A DNA stretch of 64,000 nucleotides from Symbiodinium natans (taxonomy: Eukaryota > Sar > Dinophyceae > Suessiales > Symbiodiniaceae), in contig CAJNDS010000446.1 of the NCBI GenBank assembly GCA_905221605.1, positions 167,501-231,500 on the forward strand. Reading direction: 5' to 3'. Below, one piece after another: positions 10,861 through 23,900 of this stretch. The notes under the pieces are model-generated. The model was not told the DNA's origin. It made no database searches and saw only the letters and a program-made list of their open reading frames with translations. Made by a program: the position numbers and the translations under genes. The first letter of the stretch is position 1. Every line of letters begins with the position of its first letter.

Positions 10861-10995
10861 GACCCTGAACCCTAAACCCTGAACCCTAGACCCTAAACCC
10901 TAAACCCTAAACCCTAAACCCTAAACCCTAAACCCTAAACCCTAAACCCTAAACCCTAAACCCTCAACCCTAAACCCTAAATGCCCTAAACCCTA
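10861..10995 (-). repeat. CCCTAAA array
   Basis: About 135 bp of mostly perfect CCCTAAA with a few CCCTGAA and CCCTCAA units. Confidence 0.9.
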
Positions 10996-12335
10996 ACTCC
11001 TTCAGGGAGGGGTTTGTGCCCTTCGGGGTCTTGGGGGAGGGGTGAGTTGCCAGGAAGTCTTGGGCTCAAATGACCAAGAAATCAAAAAATGGTACCACCA
11101 TTGGATGGCAGGGCTATGTAGAGATTCCCTAAACCCAAAACCCTAAACCCCTTAAACCCGAAACCCGAAAGCCTAAGCGAAGCACGGCCGGTGGTTGCCA
11201 GGGGGAGAGGTGATTTGGGTCGTGGTAGGAGGGAGGTTAGGGTTCAGGGTGCATCGTGTCTTCGGTGCTGAATGCTGGACCATATAACATTCTACAGAAC
11301 TGACCATGTGGCACCCTGAACCCAAAAGCCCGCAAGCCATCCGGGTTTGGGTTTTAAGGTTTTGGGGGTCTAGTACTTTTTTTAACTCGAGGTCTGGGAC
11401 TTCAAGGATTAGGATTAGGGTTTGGGGTTTCGGGTTTAGGGTTTGGGGTTTGGCAGGTTCCGTCCCTGGTTTGGGAGCCTCCGTTTCTGGCGGTGCTGAA
11501 GCTTGGCGTGCCTGGAATCCCGAGACCCTCATGAAGCCCTGAACCCTGCAAACTCGAAAGCCCTAAACCGCCCAAACCCTAGAGCCCTGAAACCCTAAGC
11601 CCTGAAACCCCAAGCCCTGAAACCCTAAACCTGAGCTTTAACTTCAGCCCTGACCAAGACCCTGCGTATGCCGTAAACCCTAAAACCCACAGCCCCCGAA
11701 ACCCCGAAGTCGCACACCCGAAGCACCAAGGGCCGTCAGCGTCATGGCCGATGTCGGGTTCGGGGATTTAAGGTCTTCTTGGAGGTTCATGGGTAGTTTG
11801 AGGGATGTAGGGCTGCGCGCTGCAGTGTTGTGCTGAGCCGACACCTTGAGGAAGTTTCCTCTTGCTTGCCCACTCAACTAAGAAGCCCAGCAACACAAAA
11901 TCCCAAGCCCTAGCTAGCCAAGCCCCGTTTTGGCATTAGAACCTGTATCCAAGGCAAAACACCTAGCTTCGTTCAGCACCCTTAAATAGGGTTGTAAGTA
12001 TAGGTGCCGTGCTTATGGCCCTACTTATAACTATGTCCATGCGTCCTAAACTGAAACCCTGAACCCTCAGACTTGATCCCATGAACCCTAAACCCTAAAC
12101 CCTAAACCCTAAACCCTAAACCCTAAACCCTAAACCCTAAACCCTAAACCCTAAACCTTTATGAGCTATAACACTCGACGCAACAAGGAAGCCTGCGGGC
12201 ACGGCCACGGAGGCCCTGCGGCCGGAATCGGCACTTCTTGTTTTTTCTGTGGGTGGGGTTTTGGCTTGGGAGGGTTAAAGCGAGCGGTTTAGGCTGAGAG
12301 GGTTTAGGGTGAGAGGGTTTCGGGTGGGGGACTTT
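10996..12335. other. Non-coding stretch with telomere-like tracts
   Basis: Contains a CCCTAAA array at 12083-12158, scattered variant units, and half copies of hairpin family 4 (11778-11800, 11980-12030). At 12163-12235 a decayed island reads MSYNTRRNKEACGHGHGG, reminiscent of a PPR helix A with extra residues. No confident exon. Confidence 0.4.
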
Positions 12336-13073
12336 AGGGTGTAAGGCTGCAAGTTGCGCCTTATACCCAAAGCTCCCTGTACGGCAGTAGGGTCTTAGTC
12401 TTGGTTCAGGGGCCGGAAGCCCCAACAATTCTGAGCGCAAAGCCAGCAACTTTAACGGGGCTTTGGCCCGGAGAGGAACCCTTTGGCCTTATCAGGGCTT
12501 GGGTTTGCAGGGTCAGACTCCTACACTTGTAGCCTTTATAATTTTCATGTAAGGTAGGTACAAACCGACTTAGAGCTATGCATGAACCTCCAAGTAGGGA
12601 TTGTAGGGCTTGTAGTGGGTTTCCTAGAATGCTCAGAAAGGGCATGCGTGTGAATGACCGAAGTCTCGCATCACCGACATGTGCGTGCAACATGGAAATG
12701 GCAACCGTTCGACAGTCGCGTGCTCGTCATGTTAGGCGTCACGCAGGATTTTGTTCATCCACTGTTAGTATAGAGTCTGGGGCAAACCCTCTGGCACCCC
12801 AACATCCCATAAACACCCTAGAGCCGTAAAGACCCTAAACCCTAAGCCCTAAACCCTAAACCCTAAATTATAAAGGCTACAAGTGTAGGAGTCTGACCCT
12901 GCAAACCCAAGCCCTGATAAGGCCAAAGGGTTCCTCTCCGGGCCAAAGCCCCGTTAAAGTTGCTGGCTTTGCGCTCAGAATTTTTGGGGCTTCCGGCCCC
13001 TGAACCAAGACTAAAACCCTACTGCCGTACAGGGAGCTTTGGGTATAAGGCGCAACTTGCAACCTTACACCCT
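12336..13073. repeat. Large inverted repeat, ~210-bp arms, ~320-bp loop
   Basis: The left arm 12336-12545 (GTAAGGCTGCAAGTTGCGCC to AGCCTTTATAATTT) is nearly identical, in reverse complement, to the right arm 12865-13073. The arms differ by only a few bases. The loop holds a family 4 half element (~12575) and unique sequence. It could fold into a long hairpin. Confidence 0.9.
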
Positions 13074-14054
13074 AAACCCTCTCACCCGAAAGCTTCTCAA
13101 CCCTCAACCCTCAACCCTACACCCTAAACCCTAAACCACCAAACGCCGACCCCAGGAGTTCCTCCGCCGGCTTGCGGTGGAACTTGCGCCCCCGGCCACG
13201 CCGCCCATGAGCATCGCCACGCCCTCCAGGCCTCGGACCCTAAACCGGCCTAAGCCCTGGGGGTTTAGGGTTTGGGGTTTGGGGTGTAGGGTTTAGGGTT
13301 TAGGGGTAAGGTCTGGAGGGTCTAGAGGGTCTTGAGGGTCTAGAGGCTTTAGGGCTTTAGGGGGTAGGGTCGCGTAGGGTTTCTGGTCTAGGGCTTAGGA
13401 GTTTAGAATAAACCCTCAACCCCTGGACCCTAAACTCTCCCGAACCCTAGCAGGGTTGGTTTAGGCCACAGTCTTGTCGCTTAGGGGTTTTAGGGTTTAG
13501 GGTGTCGTGCTTAGGGATTAGGGGGTCTGTGGCCTCCGCGTCGGGGGTTCCGAACCTGCCCCCCGAGCTCTCTTTGCATTCGTGTTTGGAATTTTTTGAG
13601 TTCGGGATTGTTATGGGGTGTAGGGTTTAAGGTTTCGGGTTTCGCGCCTTGCTTTGACACATGAGGGGATGATGAAACAACAAAAGGTATCAAGAAGGAA
13701 AAGAGGAGAGCGCCAAGCCTTAAACGCTAAACCCTACACCCCATAAACCCTAAACCCAATGTGCGAATGTCAATTTGGGGTCTCCCCAAACCCTAAACCC
13801 TAAACCCTAAACCCTAAACCCTAACCCTAAACCCTAAACCCTAAACCCTAATCCGAACTTGCGAGGCTGGACCATCCCACTTCCGGCGTGCTGCCTGTGG
13901 CCCTCGGCACGGGCGGTTCGTTTGCTCCAAACTGGCCACTTGCTCCACTGGTTAAGGGTAACCTTCAACCCTAAACCCTAAACCCTAAACCTCTCCTACT
14001 ATATATATTTAAATGTTAAACCCCTTCGTCGGCAAGGCACAAGTCCTTCAAGTC

Positions 14055-14500
14055 ATGTCTAGGGTTTAGGATTTTCACAGTTTTTCTCGAGTATTATGTC
14101 TAGGGTTTAGGACTTTCACAGTTTTTTTCGAGTTTTAGGTCTAGGGTTTAGGATTTTCACAGCTTTTTTTTGTTTCGGGTCTAGGGTTTAGGATGTTCAC
14201 GGTTGTTTTTTCGAATTTTAGGTCTAGGGCTTAGGATTATGTCTAGGGTTTAGGATTTTCACAGTTTTTAGGTCTAGGGTTTAGGATTTTCACAGTGCTT
14301 TTTTAATTTATGTCTAGGGTTTAGGATTTTCACAGTTTTTTTTTTCGAGTTTTATGTCCCACGCATCGAGGCTCAAATATGGGAGTGCGAACTCGGTGAC
14401 TTATTTCAAGTTTTATGTCCAGGGTTTAGGATTTTCACATTCTTTGGGAGCTTTATGTCTAGGGTTTAGGATTTCACAGTTTGTTTTTGGAGTTTTACGC
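14055..14500 (+). repeat. Minisatellite of ~45 bp units
   Basis: About ten units of GTCTAGGGTTTAGGATTTTC + ACAGTTTTTT + CGAGTTTTAT with length variation in the T run. Each unit contains a telomere-like core TAGGGTTTAGG, so the array probably grew from a degenerate telomeric seed. One unit is interrupted at ~14358-14400 by unique sequence. Confidence 0.85.
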
Positions 14501-14616
14501 TTAGAGAAGAAGGTGGTCGGATAATTTCCTAATGGTGTGGGACCCAATGGTCTGGTGGGTATTCTCCTGTGGCCTTGAAAGCTGCTCAGCTAGTGAATGC
14601 TTGGACCAGAGATGCT

Positions 14617-14739
14617 AAACCCTAAGCCCTAAACCCTAAACCCTAAACCCTAAACCCTAAACCCTAAACCCTAAACCCTAAACCCTAAACCCTAAACCCT
14701 AAACCCTAAACCCTAAACCCTAAACCCTAAACCCTAAAC
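14617..14739 (-). repeat. CCCTAAA array
   Basis: About 17 nearly perfect units. Confidence 0.9.
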
Positions 14740-14826
14740 GCCCAAGATTGGTAGGACTCAGGGTTGCGCTCGCAAGACTTGGAGGTGCCGAAACCAAACG
14801 CCTGATTCCACCCACCAGCAGTGCTT

Positions 14827-14941
14827 ACAGTGAACCCCAAAAAGTTGGAAACCTTTTGGAGGACAAATCGTGCTGGGATTCCCTATACTTTACTCTTAGG
14901 GATTGAGGCTATTGGGTTTCCAACTTTTTGGCTTCTACTGT
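14827..14941. mobile_element. Hairpin element with CCAAAAAGTTGGAAACC ends
   Basis: Left ACAGTGAACCCCAAAAAGTT and right AACTTTTTGGCTTCTACTGT form a ~27-bp imperfect terminal inverted repeat around a ~60-bp centre. Only one copy in the window. Confidence 0.7.
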
Positions 14942-15464
14942 ATGGTTTTTTGGGAGCACTACATTTCTGACCTGACAACCCGGTAGATAATTAATGTTTC
15001 ACAGTTCCTTATTGCGGGGTCAAATGGGTGGACCAGGGAGTGGGGATCAAGGGGGGTATAGAACCCAAGGCTCCTTATACTCCCCGCCACTCCCTGAGGC
15101 CCCTAAGCTTCCCTAAGGTTCCCTGAGTAGCTACTTCCCATGAACCACCCTCCATTAAGAACTCTATAACTTTAGGAGTTCTGAGTACTCTGTCTGGGGT
15201 TAGAGAATCAACCTAGCAGCAGTGCTATGAAGGAAGCCCTTCCAGAGCCGGAAATCCAGAGTTCTGAGTCAACGCGGTTTGAATGACAGCTACACCCTAA
15301 ACCCCAAACCCCAAGCCCTAAACCCTAAACCCTAAACCCTAAACCCTAAACCCCTCAACCCCTCGACCTCTACAGCAACGACCCCTCCCTGAGCGAGGCT
15401 CATCAGCCAATTCGCTGCAAGGCTGGTCAAGAAGGACTGACATGAGACATGGGTTTTCTCAACA

Positions 15465-15548
15465 TAGGGTTTAGGGTTTAGGGTTTAGGGTTTAGGGTTT
15501 AGGGTTTAGGGTTTAGGGTTTAGGGTTTAGGGTTTAGGGTTTAGGGTT
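15465..15548 (+). repeat. Perfect TTTAGGG array
   Basis: About 12 uninterrupted units. Confidence 0.9.
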
Positions 15549-15559
15549 TTCTGAAAGTA

Positions 15560-15650
15560 GGTTAGTAGGGAAAGAGGTACCCTATATCCCCCTATACATA
15601 CCCTTTGCGGGATTATATAGGGTACTTCATTCCGTTATTCCCTACTAACC
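15560..15650. mobile_element. Hairpin element, family 2 (GGTTMKTAGGGA ends)
   Basis: Left GGTTAGTAGGGAAAGAGGTAC, right ATTCCCTACTAACC; the centre is TATATCCCCCTATACATACCC. TTTTCTGAA occurs on both sides (15547 and 15659), a possible target duplication. Other copies: 23861-23952, 25096-25205, 53547-54002. Confidence 0.75.
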
Positions 15651-16218
15651 AACAGTAAGTTTTCTGAACATAGGGCTTGGGGTGTAGGGCTGCGGGTTGT
15701 GGATCCTAATGACACCCCTAATCCTTGACATCTGAGACGCCCTGTGAGCCCTTGTTGTCTAAACCCTAAACCCTAAACCCTAACCCCTAAGCCCTAAACC
15801 CTACACCCTACTCCCTAAACCCTAAGCCTTTGAACCCTAAACCCTAAACCCTAAACCCTAAACCCTAAACCCTAAATCCATGGACGCCTTGCGAAGGAGT
15901 ACGTCTGCCTCTGCGAAGGACCAGAGCTGGGGGAGGTGGGCGAGGTGGGGTCCATCTCAACGCCGCTGCTCACAGAGGAGAGGGCTAGGGCTGCCAGGGT
16001 TTAGGGTTGAGGGTCGAGGGTTTAGGGTTTAGGGCTTAGGGTTTAGAGTTTAGGGGTAAAGGTTTAGGGGTTAGGGTTTAGTTTGGGGTTCAGGGTTTCG
16101 AGAGACCGGGGTGCAGGGACTTAGTAGGGACCCCACAAAACCCTCGAGCAGGTGTTCTGAAGGGCCTTGAGGGCTTTAGGGTTTACGATGTTGATGGCAA
16201 GGGTCAATGTTTAGGCGA

Positions 16219-16332
16219 TAAACCCTAAACCCTAAACCCTAAACCCTAAACCCTAAACCCTAAACCCTAAACCCTAAACCCTAAACCCTAAACCCTAAAC
16301 CCTAAACCCTAAACCCTAAACCCTAAACCCTA
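16219..16332 (-). repeat. CCCTAAA array
   Basis: About 16 perfect units; a second array (16480-16600) lies just past the coding island at 16354. Confidence 0.9.
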
Positions 16333-16353
16333 CGGAAGCCCTGAGCTTCCCAG

Positions 16354-16452
16354 GAGGTTGGCAAGGCCCTGGTCACTCGCGTCTCGCCGGAAGGGCGGGA
16401 GGCGCGGACGCTGTACGAGGCCTGGTTTGACCTCACTGTGAAATTCTGCCAG
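16354..16452 (+). CDS. Exon, 33 codons, unknown protein
   Basis: Acceptor TTCCCAG. It reads EVGKALVTRVSPEGREARTL, then YEAWFDLTVKFCQ, exactly 33 open codons with GC-rich third positions, flanked on both sides by CCCTAAA arrays. Confidence 0.6.
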
Positions 16453-18606
16453 AACCCTAATAAACCCTGAACCCTAAACCCTAAACCCTAAACCCTAAAC
16501 CCTAAAGCCTAAACCCTAAACCCTAAACCCTAAACCCTAAACCCTAAACCCTAAACCCTAAACCCTAAACCCTAAACCCTAAACCCAAACCCTAAACCCT
16601 GAAGCCATGGTATGGGGTTCGGAAATTGTGGACCTAGGACCCCTGTAGTACTCTACTCCTGCTCTGCTTAGTTTTTTTCATTTTTCGGGTTTGTGTGATG
16701 CTTCGGATCCTCTCGGTGGACGCCTATTCCCTTTTTGTTTCGGGCCAACTTCCCTTCTAAACCTCAAGCCAAAGATATCTTTTCTTTTCCTAAGTTGCCC
16801 TAAATATAGGGTCTTGAGGGGCGAGGGTTCATGAGGTGGGGAAGTCGGGGAAGTAGGCAACTAACGAACCCTCGGGAAGCTTATGGAGCAGTAGTGGAGA
16901 GTATTGGGGGCTACCCTAGACCCTAAACCCTAAATCCCTAAACGCTAAACCCTAAACCCTTCATTGGGCTCTTGACCCTCCATCAACATCCCCAAGCTTT
17001 CTAGTCGACGGTTCAGGTCGTTGACAGCTACCCGCTTCCTCCCCCTGCCTCGGCAGCGCCCTGGCCCGGGAGGGTTTATAACTTTTTACACCGAGGGCTC
17101 AAGGCTTACGGTCTTAGGGCGACAGCTTAGAGTTATTCGGGAATTCAGGTACCTTGAACGCCCTAAACGAACCGCTGCAACAGCATCCTCATCCTCATCC
17201 TCATCATCCTCATCATCCTCATCATCCTCATCATCCTCATCATCATCATCATCATCAAGATTAGGAAGCTATGCCCAAACCTTAAGAGTTGAACGAGAAG
17301 AATGTAGCGCTCGTGTTTTGCACAGTTGATGCTTGGGTTTAGGTGTGAGGGTGCCTGGCTGAGAACTGAGTTCTTGCACCTGCCAGAACCTGCCGCGGCA
17401 AATGGGGGGGGGTTTCCGAAAGTAGGGGTGCCTTGGTTGGGGTCCTTAGTCCTTACTAGAAGGGAATCCTACTATTTGGGGACCTCTACTAAGGGTTCCT
17501 GATCTTCGTAAGCCCCCAAATAGCTTGCCAAGGATCAGAGGCTGACGCTGCTCAAGATTCGGCTCCTCACCGGCCGTACACATCAGAGCCTGGGCAGGGA
17601 CTTGGCACTTGGGTGTCCCTAAGCCCTGAACTCTAAACCCCAAACCATATATATATATATGTATACATGTTTCTAGCATGCGTATGGTCTAGCTCAAGCT
17701 TTGGGATGTTCCCCCCAAAAAGTCACAGTCCTTAATAAGGATTCTAGTACCCCCCGATGAGAATCCCTACCAGGGGCTGTTAGTGTAAGGGGTAACATCC
17801 CACCTCGGGCTTGTCAAGGTTTAAAGGTTTCGCGTTTAGGGGTACCTGGTGTTTAGGGTTTATAGGGTTTCGGGTTTCGGGTTTAGGGTTTAGGGTGATG
17901 GGAAGATTCGAGTGGGATTTGTCTCCAAGCTGTCTGGCTTAGGTTGATGTGTTGATATTACCCCTGAACCCTCAACCCCAATCAGGCATCGGTAAAGCAA
18001 CAGGCAGTGCTTTCGATCTATGGCACAAGTACGTGCCCGTTATTCTGCAAGTTGCCGAACCCCTAAACCCTAAACCCTAAACCCTAAACCCTAACCCCTA
18101 AACCCTAAACCCCAAACCCTAAACCCTAAACCCCAAAGGGCCATAGGTTCAGCCCGAAGAAGCCGTCCCAGAGTCCTGACCCCAAACCCGCTTGGGCTTA
18201 GGGCTTAGGGCTTAGGGCTTAGTAACTTGGCTGAGGGGTGAGGGCTGAGGGTTTAGGGTTTAGGGTTTTGGGTTTAGGGTTTAGGGGGTGCCTGTCTGGC
18301 ACTCACATGACCTGAGGATCCGCGTGCACCTCGCCAGCATCGGCCAGCCACTGGTGGGCGATCGCAGCTCTCCTTTACTAAGGCAGTATGAAGGCTGGGT
18401 CTTACTTGTAGGGTTTCGGGTTTAGGGTTTAGAGTTTAGGGTTTAGGGTCTCACTTTTTGGGTTCAGGGTGTGTTTTCGGTTGTAGGTTGGGTAGCTATA
18501 CAACTATCTTATGAAGGGTACCATGAACCCTGCGTAGAAGTCTCTTACTTGAGCTCAGGAGCCTCAACAGCTGCCAACGTTAGGGCAATAGATCTTTTCG
18601 GAGGTT

Positions 18607-18637
<31 letters not shown>

Positions 18638-20887
18638 GTATACATACATATCTATATACATGTCTTGCCCATAGTTCATATGCCCTTGCATACGTATGAC
18701 ATCAAGTAGGCCCGCAGACTATGCAAGCAGAGAACTTGAGGATTGCCATCGGCCGTATTTACGGGATACAGCTGCCACTTTCTGAAGTTGCGATGCATCT
18801 TTGCCCTAAACCCGATACTACACCCTATAGTTCCCGTAAGCCCGAACTTTCCTGTGGCTCCTGCATGCATGGAAGTTGTCAGTGGCATTCGTCGAGTAGG
18901 GCTTGTCCTCGACCGTACACACCCCGAGATAGTACAGGAGACGCGGTAACTTCCAGTCATATCCCCTTGTCGTTCACACAAAGGCTATATTGCCTAGTCA
19001 CCTGAAATCACAATTCTAATTACGCCTTTCCATGCCCCCTATCTCCTACTCCCCCCGCCCAAGATTCCTCTCGCATGGGGCCCAACCAAAACTCTCCCGG
19101 TTTGGATTGGGACCATCTTGGAGCTTGATTTGGGGGTTTTGGGGCGCTTCGGGCAGGAGGTATAGGACTTGAAGCTTCGTGGAGTAGACTTCGCGCCAGC
19201 AAACCCTGTATGTCTCCCAGGCACGTATGGCAATCGACAGGGTTTCCCATGCGCGCGGATGTTCCTTCACTGCCGGAAGGCAAGGGGGGGCGCATGTCGG
19301 GCTCTGGCAGTATCTCTTTCTTTCTCCAGTCTCGAGGGGGGTAACCCTAAACCCTAAACCCTAAACCCTAAACCCTAAACCCTAAACCCTAAACCCTAAA
19401 CCCTAAACCCTAAACCCTAAACCCTAAACCCCCTAAACCCTAAACCCTAAACCCCCTAAACCCTAAACCCTCAACCCTCAACCCTAAACCCTAAACCCTA
19501 ACTAAACCCCTAAACCCTCGACTCCAGGTCTTGAAGACCCTGTAAACACTAAGCCTCGATGGATTTGGGGCTTAGGCTAAGAGTTCACACTGCACCGTAA
19601 AACGCGTACACCTTTGAAATCCTGAACTCAACCCTAAACCCGAAACCCTAAACCCGAAACCCTAAACCCCAAACCCTAAACCCTAGAACCCTAAACCCTA
19701 ACCCCTAAACCCTAAACCCTTGTCTTCAGGTCTCTTTTCGAAACTTTGAGGGGAAGGTCCTGGAAGCTGTGGCGCAGCTGCCACACGAGCTACAAGAGCT
19801 CCTGGCCGCCCTGGAAAAGAGCCGTCGCCGTTCGATCCTTGCATGGGGGTTTAGGGTTTAGGACTTAGGGGTTCGGGGCTAGGGGTTTCAGGGTCAGGGG
19901 TTCATGGGGTGTCCCCGGAAATCATCCCCGTGGAATACACACAGTATTCTCGGCAAGGGGCTTGTAACCTCGGCCGTGGTACGATTCCTAATCCCCAAAC
20001 CCTCAAACCCCCCAAACCCCCCCCCCCCCCAAACCCCAAACCCCCAAACCCCTCTGGTGCGCAGGTCTACCAGATGATCGGGAACTATGGTGCGCTAAGC
20101 ATGACTTGCCGAAGACTCGGTGGAGCAAGGGGGGGCAGTGCAGGTTTACACTCGACCCCCGACTACCCTCAATGGAGGCATGAGTAGAAGGTAGACAGGG
20201 ACAGTAGGGCGGGTAGGTTAGGGGGAGACCAGGAAGAGTTCGGGGGTTTCTTGTGGCACAGGTAGCTTGGGGGGTGGGGGGGAAGTCGCTGAAAGGGTTT
20301 CTAGAGATTATCCTGGGTTCGGGTTTCAGGTTTTCCGGGTGTAGGGTTTAGGGTTCGGGTTTCGGGTTTGGGGCTTCGCGTTTGGGGTTTAGCGGTACCT
20401 GAAGAATCCCAAGCACACTTTTGGTTTGGTGGGTTCTGGGTGTTTAAGCTCTCCCCACCCCCACTCTAGGTTCCGAGCTGTTTGGCCACGATGCGGTTCC
20501 GCCTGAGCAGGTGCCAAAAGCCGAAGCCAAGATCAACTTGTTTGCTTGTTTGTGTGTGTGAGGGGAGGGGGGGCCGGGTTTGGGGCTTGGGGTGTGGGGT
20601 TTGGGGTTTGGGGTTGAGGGTTCAGGGTTGAGGGTTTAGGGGTGCAGGGTTTAGGGTTTACAGGGCTTTAGGCTTTTTCGGGTTTGAAGATCACCTTCTT
20701 TGTAAAAAATGGGTGTAGGGCTTCAGGGGTATAGGGCTTGGGAGTTTGGTTTTTGGCGTTCAGGGTGGAGGGAAGGTCAGCGCTTGGTTGTAGAATGGTT
20801 CTCCGGACAGCCTGTTCTGGCAACTCCTTTGTGGATTCCAGGTTCACATGTGGGTATTTCCCACAATGCTATAGGTACCCCTAACCG

Positions 20888-20923
<36 letters not shown>

Positions 20924-23900
20924 ATACTCGGTGCCCCTGTTCCGTGGTTCTGCTAAGCCTTCAAGCCTCGTTGAGCCTTAGATCCTGCAGCCGAAGCCTG
21001 AGCCCTGTTCCCTGGACCCAAAGTCCTACAGACCCTAAGCCCTGAAGCTGAAGCCCTACACCCTCAACCCTAAACTCGAAGCGTCCAAGCACCCTAAACC
21101 CTAAACCCTAAACCCTAAACCCTAAACCCTAAACCCTAAACCCTAAACCCTAAACCCTAAACCCTAAACTCTAAACCCTAAACCCTAAACCCTAAGCCCT
21201 AAGCCCTAAGCCCTAAGCCCTAAGCCCTAAGCCCTAAGCCCTAAGCCCTAAGCCCTAAGCCTAAGCCCTAAGCCCTAAGCCCTAAACCCTAAACCCTAAT
21301 CCCTAACCCTAAACCCTAAACCCTAAGCCCTAAGCCCTAAGCCTAAAGCCCTAAGCCCTAAGCCCTAAGCCCTAAACCCAAACCCTAAACCCTAAATAAA
21401 GTGCCCAGAATCTGGCGGGAAGGCGAGCAGCTGCCTCATCAGCATGCTGGACCGGCGGGAGTTGCCGACGCCCGAGGGATGTGGGGGGGGGGGGGGGGGG
21501 GGGGGTTTGGAGGGTTTAGGGTTTAGGGGTTATTCCTTTCTTCCGGCCATAAGCCCTAAACACTGAACCCGAAGCCTTCAACCCCAACCCTAAGCCCCGA
21601 CAACCCCTAAAGCCCAAACCCCGAAACCCTAAACCCCAAGCTGCCACTTGGCAAATCTGCAGCACAGCGCACCTCGAGCAGCCATGATTTTCACCCTTTT
21701 CCGAGCCTCACGATGGGCCACAAGCGGTTTGGGTTTGGGGTTTAGGGTTTAGGTTTAGGAGTTTAGGTTTTAGGGTTTTGGGGTTTCGGGGTTAGGTTTC
21801 AGGGTTTAGGGTTTAGGGTTTACGGTCCGACTGGACCTTGACGAGGGCACGCGACCAGAGGGCCTGCATGGCCACTGACGGGAGGCAGAGAGGCCTTTCC
21901 CTACCCCCCAAAATGAAAATAACAATAAAATAAGCCCTGACCTAAACTTGCCCTAAACCCCAAACCCTAAACCCTAAACCCTAAACCCTAAACCCTAAAC
22001 CCTAGATGCCCCGACTTCTCAAACCTGAACCCCAACCCTTCCCAGCTCCACGTCTCCCAGACCCCCGACCCTTAAAGCCACTGAACCCTCATCTTCAGCG
22101 CAGGGTTTCTCTAGTTTTTTGCAAGAGGCCTCACGGGATTCAACGGCCGCAGGGTGCTTACAGGAAGGGTTTAGTGTCTCGGGCCCAAGCCTGGTCCCTC
22201 CTTCCCCAAAAGGCGATGGCCTACTCGCACGGGGATATTGAAAACTAGGGGGTCGGCGGGTTTTGCAAACCCTTAGACCCTGAACCCTGACACTAGGGGA
22301 GGCCCTAGACCCTGAACCCGACACCCGAGACCCTAAACCCTAAACCCTACACCCTAAACCCTAAACCAAACCCTAAACCCAAACCCTACACATCCAAAGA
22401 CCGCTTTTTTCTTGGACGGCTGAGGCCTCCGATGTTGATGGACGCCATGGCCAGCGCGATGGAGGTAATGAGGGTTGTGGAGTTCAGTGTTTGGAGTTGG
22501 GATGTTCCCCATTAATACTAACAGTCCTTAATGGTGATTGTAGTAGGGGGGTACTAGAATCCCCATTAAGGACTGTTAGTATGAGGGTGAACATCCCAGG
22601 CTTGGAGTTTGGACTCAGTTCTTTGGTGGCCTTCTAGGTTTCGAGTTGGGGTTGAAGGACCTCTTGTATGATTGAAAAGCCTTTGTAGAAAGTTTCCCAC
22701 TTCTGGGGGTTGGGTCCAGGAAAGCTGCGCCTTTCCGGGCTTTGAGGCGTGTGCAGTGGCTGCCGGGTCGGGCTGCACGATTGTGGGATGCCCCCCTGAA
22801 CCCAAAACCCTAGAAGCCCCCTTGCTAGACGCCAGCCTGCGAAACTTGCTAAAGACCTCTCAACCACAAAGCCCTCTAACTCTAACCCTACAACCCATCC
22901 CGAGAGCGCTCCGAGCAGGATCCAGATCAGCTCTCTGCGATTTTCGGGCCTGTCCTGAACCAGGCCTACTTGGGGGGGAAACCACAAGTGCTTAGAGTTT
23001 GCAGTTCGGCCCCAGAGCCCACAGGACCCTGAGCCCCGAAAATCCCTGACCCTAAGCCTTAAAACCCCTAAACCAAACAACCCTCAATCCCTAAACCCGA
23101 ACTAGACCCAAAAACGTTGCTTCAGAGACCCATGGGGGCATGCTTGCAGAGCAATCCCTCATGCCAAGCCTTAGTAAGGGCATCCCCAAGGTGAGGGTTT
23201 AGGGTTTACGGTTTAGGGTTTAGGGTTTAGGGTTTAGGGTTTAGGGGTTAGGGGTTAGGGGTTAGGGTTTAGGGCTTGAGGGTTGTGGGGTCTAAAGGGG
23301 GTTTAGGGCTTTTAGGGTTGTCGGATCTCTGGTTTTAGGGCTTCAGGGTTGCAGGGTTCAGGGTAAAGGCGCAGGGAACACAGCAATTCGAGTGGCCTGA
23401 GCCCCTCCTCCCAGACTCTCAGACCCCGAGAATTGCCGCAGTTTCCCCAAAAGCCCTGAACCCTAACTAAACCCTAAACCCTAAACCCTAAACCCTAAAC
23501 CCTAAACCCTAAACCCTAAACCCTAAACCCTAAACCCTAAACCCTAAACCCCCAACCCTAAACCCGAAACCCTAAACCCTATTGAGCCCTATATTCCCTC
23601 ATTCCTGTCTCCCGTCTGAAATCTCATGCAATTTCAAACTCGAGGCCCCAACAATGGCGCCCCAAGCCCTGACCCCTCTGTGAACTCGTTAGGGTTTAGG
23701 GTTTAGGGTTTAGGGTTTAGGGTTTAGGGTTTAGGGTTTAGGGTTTAGGGTTTAGGGTTAGGGTTTGGGGTTGGGGTTTTAGTGCAAAGCCGGAACCCCG
23801 AGACTTGATGAAAGCCTGGAACGCCCTCAAACCCTAAGCCCCAAAATCCTTAACCCCCCTGGTTCTTCGTAGGGAATGAGGGGAATGAGGTACCCTATAT

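Noticed and set aside
17021-17329. Poly-serine protein
   Set aside because: The serine run is a TCA/TCC microsatellite; the upstream residues show no domain. Could be part of an exon but not supportable.
22634-23080. 148-codon minus-strand frame
   Set aside because: Runs through CCCTAA-type repeat and intron-like DNA, no motif, opposite to all supported genes.
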